A DNA stretch of 32,880 bases from Pirellulales bacterium (GTDB taxonomy: Bacteria > Planctomycetota > Planctomycetia > Pirellulales > JALHLM01), in the NCBI GenBank assembly GCA_022844585.1, contig JALHLM010000005.1, forward strand, positions 1-32,880, written 5' to 3'. Below are positions 31,432 through 32,880 of this stretch, one piece after another. The position numbers and the translations under genes were made by a program. Under the pieces are notes generated by a model. The model was not told the origin of the DNA and searched no databases. It worked only from the letters and a program-made list of their open reading frames with translations. Numbering within the stretch: position 1 is the stretch's first letter; every line of letters starts with the position of its first letter.

Positions 31432-32539
31432 GTGAATGCTCCTTATTCAGGATTTTGTGAATCGCGGGCTGCGACAAGCCGACCAGTTTGCCCAAGGCCG
31501 CTTCCGTGAACAGCCGCTCATCTAGCGCTCTCAGCTGGCGGATCATACTGTCGCGATCAACGCTGTCGCGACCGGTCTCCCTGAGCAATGCCGAAGCAAT
31601 TCCGGCTGCGTCGGCGACATTAGACCGTTGAAGCACTGCTGCGCGAATCGCGTCGTCCGCCACAAGCTTGATTTGCGCGCCCGACAGACCATCACTTAAC
31701 CGGGAAAAAACTTCATCCCATCCCGAAGGTGCAAATCTGCTCAGAAACTTTTGCATCAATTGAGTGCGACATTCAGCGTTGGGCGTATCCAATCTCAGTC
31801 GGCATGCGAATCTGCGCCAAATTGCAGAATCAAGGAGATGTTCGTGGTTCGTGGCCGCGAGCAACACATGGTCTTTGTCAAGTGCGTCGATGTTCTGTAA
31901 TAAACTAATCACCACGCGCTTAAGTTCGCCAAGCTCTCGACCGTCGTCACGCTTCTTTGCAATTGCGTCAAATTCGTCGAGAAACAAAACACAAGGTTCT
32001 GCCATCGCGAATTCGAACAGTCGCCGAACATTCTTGGATGTGCTTCCCAAATAGGAAGAAATCAGGCCGTCACTTCGCGCTGTAACGAGTGGAAGTCCAA
32101 GCTCAGCTGCGATAAAGCGAGCGGTCAATGTCTTTCCATTGCCTGGCGGACCATAGAGAAGCATTGTCGGGGAAATGCCAACGCCGCTTTCTGTCAGCCG
32201 ATCTGATTCGCGAATGTACACAACGAATTGTCGAATTGCATTGAGATTCGACTCTGAAAGAATCAAGTCGACGGAACCCGATTGAACGAATTCACGGTCG
32301 GCGATGCTAAGCGCTGACTCAGCGTCCACGGGGATCGCTCCCCCCTGCCCCCTCGCAATAGACGCCTTCCTAGCCGGACGCTTCTCAACGATTCGTTGCA
32401 GGCGATCAGCTTCCTTGACAGCACCAGAGGTTCGTAGATCGTCAATGAACTGTCGAAGATATGCGGCAGCTGACTCGGCATTGCCGACAATAGCCGCCTC
32501 GGCCATCTTGGACACAAAAAAAAGGTCTTTTCCGTCCAC
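31424..32539 (-). CDS. ietA: AAA+ ATPase, IetA-like
   Basis: A 371-residue classical AAA ATPase. Its ATP site has Walker A LLYGPPGNGKTL, Walker B VLFLDEFDAIAKKR, sensor AATNHE and arginine-finger region WRRF. A GTG at 32539 with AGGGG 6 bases upstream is my start; ATG 32506 is an alternative. The N-terminal about 100 residues are helical (substrate- or partner-binding). The C-terminus ends in an apparent HTH, EAALGKLVGLSQPAIHKILNK. It is coupled to the protease gene by an 8-base overlap. It may restrain or feed the protease. Line 31861-31920 is about 45% GC, much lower than the virion genes. Confidence 0.85.
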   Translation of the reverse strand: MDGKDLFFVSKMAEAAIVGNAESAAAYLRQFIDDLRTSGAVKEADRLQRIVEKRPARKASIARGQGGAIPVDAESALSIADREFVQSGSVDLILSESNLNAIRQFVVYIRESDRLTESGVGISPTMLLYGPPGNGKTLTARFIAAELGLPLVTARSDGLISSYLGSTSKNVRRLFEFAMAEPCVLFLDEFDAIAKKRDDGRELGELKRVVISLLQNIDALDKDHVLLAATNHEHLLDSAIWRRFACRLRLDTPNAECRTQLMQKFLSRFAPSGWDEVFSRLSDGLSGAQIKLVADDAIRAAVLQRSNVADAAGIASALLRETGRDSVDRDSMIRQLRALDERLFTEAALGKLVGLSQPAIHKILNKEHSHG

Positions 32540-32880
32540 AGACAGCCCCTTGCGGTTATTGAAAGCGGCACAATGGTAATTATGTCGGCGATTATTAGTT
32601 ATTGCAACATCAAAAATGGTTATTTTTTGGCGCAATCTGGGAATGTGCTTGGGTTTGCCGAGAAGTCCAGCAGTTCGCGAGCGATGGAAATGCTGGCGTT
32701 GGCGGCTAATTATCGGTGCTCAAGACGCGCGAGTTCGGCGGAGCATTCCTTCCGATACGTTGAGACCGCTAGTGCGACGTGGTGCGACAAAGCGGAGGGA
32801 TTCTGCAAAATCTTCAAGCGCAACGAAGTTCCGCGGCCGTGAACCCGATCTTCGGTTCTGTAAAGATCGAATCGCCCCGA
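32540..32880. other. No gene supported; upstream region of the AAA/subtilase pair
   Basis: These 341 bases include the predicted promoter at 32579-32607. The remainder (about 32610-32880) shows no protein I can support. A plus-strand frame of about 89 residues across 32573-32842 is open but lacks a recognisable domain or ribosome binding site. Confidence 0.5.
32579..32607 (-). promoter_or_regulatory. Predicted promoter for the AAA/subtilase operon
   Basis: On the minus strand TTGCAA (32607-32602) and CATAAT (32584-32579) are 17 bases apart, a good sigma70-like arrangement in an AT-rich stretch. The transcript would begin near 32572 and reach the GTG at 32539 after about 33 bases. An isolated promoter supports the pair as an independent cargo unit. 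Confidence 0.55.

Noticed and set aside
32573..32842. Plus-strand 89-codon frame at the right edge
   Set aside because: It overlaps the predicted promoter of the AAA gene, has no domain, and its start region is the AT-rich control region. A remnant of another gene cannot be fully excluded.
1..32880. CRISPR arrays, tRNA or rRNA genes, and insertion sequences
   Set aside because: No regularly spaced repeats, no tRNA-like cloverleaf and no transposase were seen by reading; a weak or degenerate element may have been missed.

Overview
The window looks like a stretch of a planctomycete-type (Pirellulales-like) chromosome carrying a siphovirus-like prophage or prophage-derived element. This assignment is inferred from gene style: HK97-type head genes, a Cys-rich 'GKRNNPGCNDCC' tail protein, a HARE-HTH protein with a lysine-rich tail and a prim-pol/DUF3987 primase. 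No rRNA, tRNA or other phylogenetic marker is present. The left edge (1-651, + strand) is the 3' part of a cytochrome P460-type c-haem gene, probably host DNA.

From about 20.0 kb down to 0.77 kb the minus strand carries the virion genes in conserved order: small terminase-like protein, large terminase, NrdR-like zinc ribbon, [three-gene insertion], small portal-adjacent protein, portal, fused prohead protease/major capsid, DUF2190 decoration protein with an added domain, head-tail joining proteins, SGNH hydrolase, HK97 gp10-like protein, tail tube, overlapping tail-chaperone pair, tape measure, distal tail proteins, and a small zinc-binding protein. Many neighbours are packed with ATGA-type overlaps, which implies translational coupling.

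Between terminase and portal sits a tightly coupled cassette (14761-17239): a NAL1-like S1/trypsin-fold protease with an intact-looking His/Asp/Ser triad, a 71-residue protein that appears to share a domain with the protease N-terminus, and a 392-residue protein I cannot place. It has lower GC in the lines I counted and ends at a textbook Rho-independent terminator. It is the best candidate here for an undescribed accessory system.

From 20.1 to 21.3 kb, four small plus-strand genes include a HARE-HTH winged-helix protein with a histone-H1-like tail. An orphan ParB-MTase fusion follows on the minus strand, then a YaaC-like protein on the plus strand. The early/replication module (24.2-28.9 kb, minus) has an unrecognised 354-residue protein, an AlpA/excisionase-like HTH protein, a small coupled protein, a prim-pol/DUF3987 primase-helicase and a small possibly CsrA-like protein. 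A hairpin overlapping the ribosome binding site and tandem TTGACA boxes precede this module.

The right end (29.16-32.54 kb, minus) holds a two-gene AAA+ ATPase/subtilisin pair resembling the IetAS plasmid-incompatibility/antiphage system, with its own predicted promoter. No integrase, lysis cassette or att site was found, so the element is either truncated or continues past the window.
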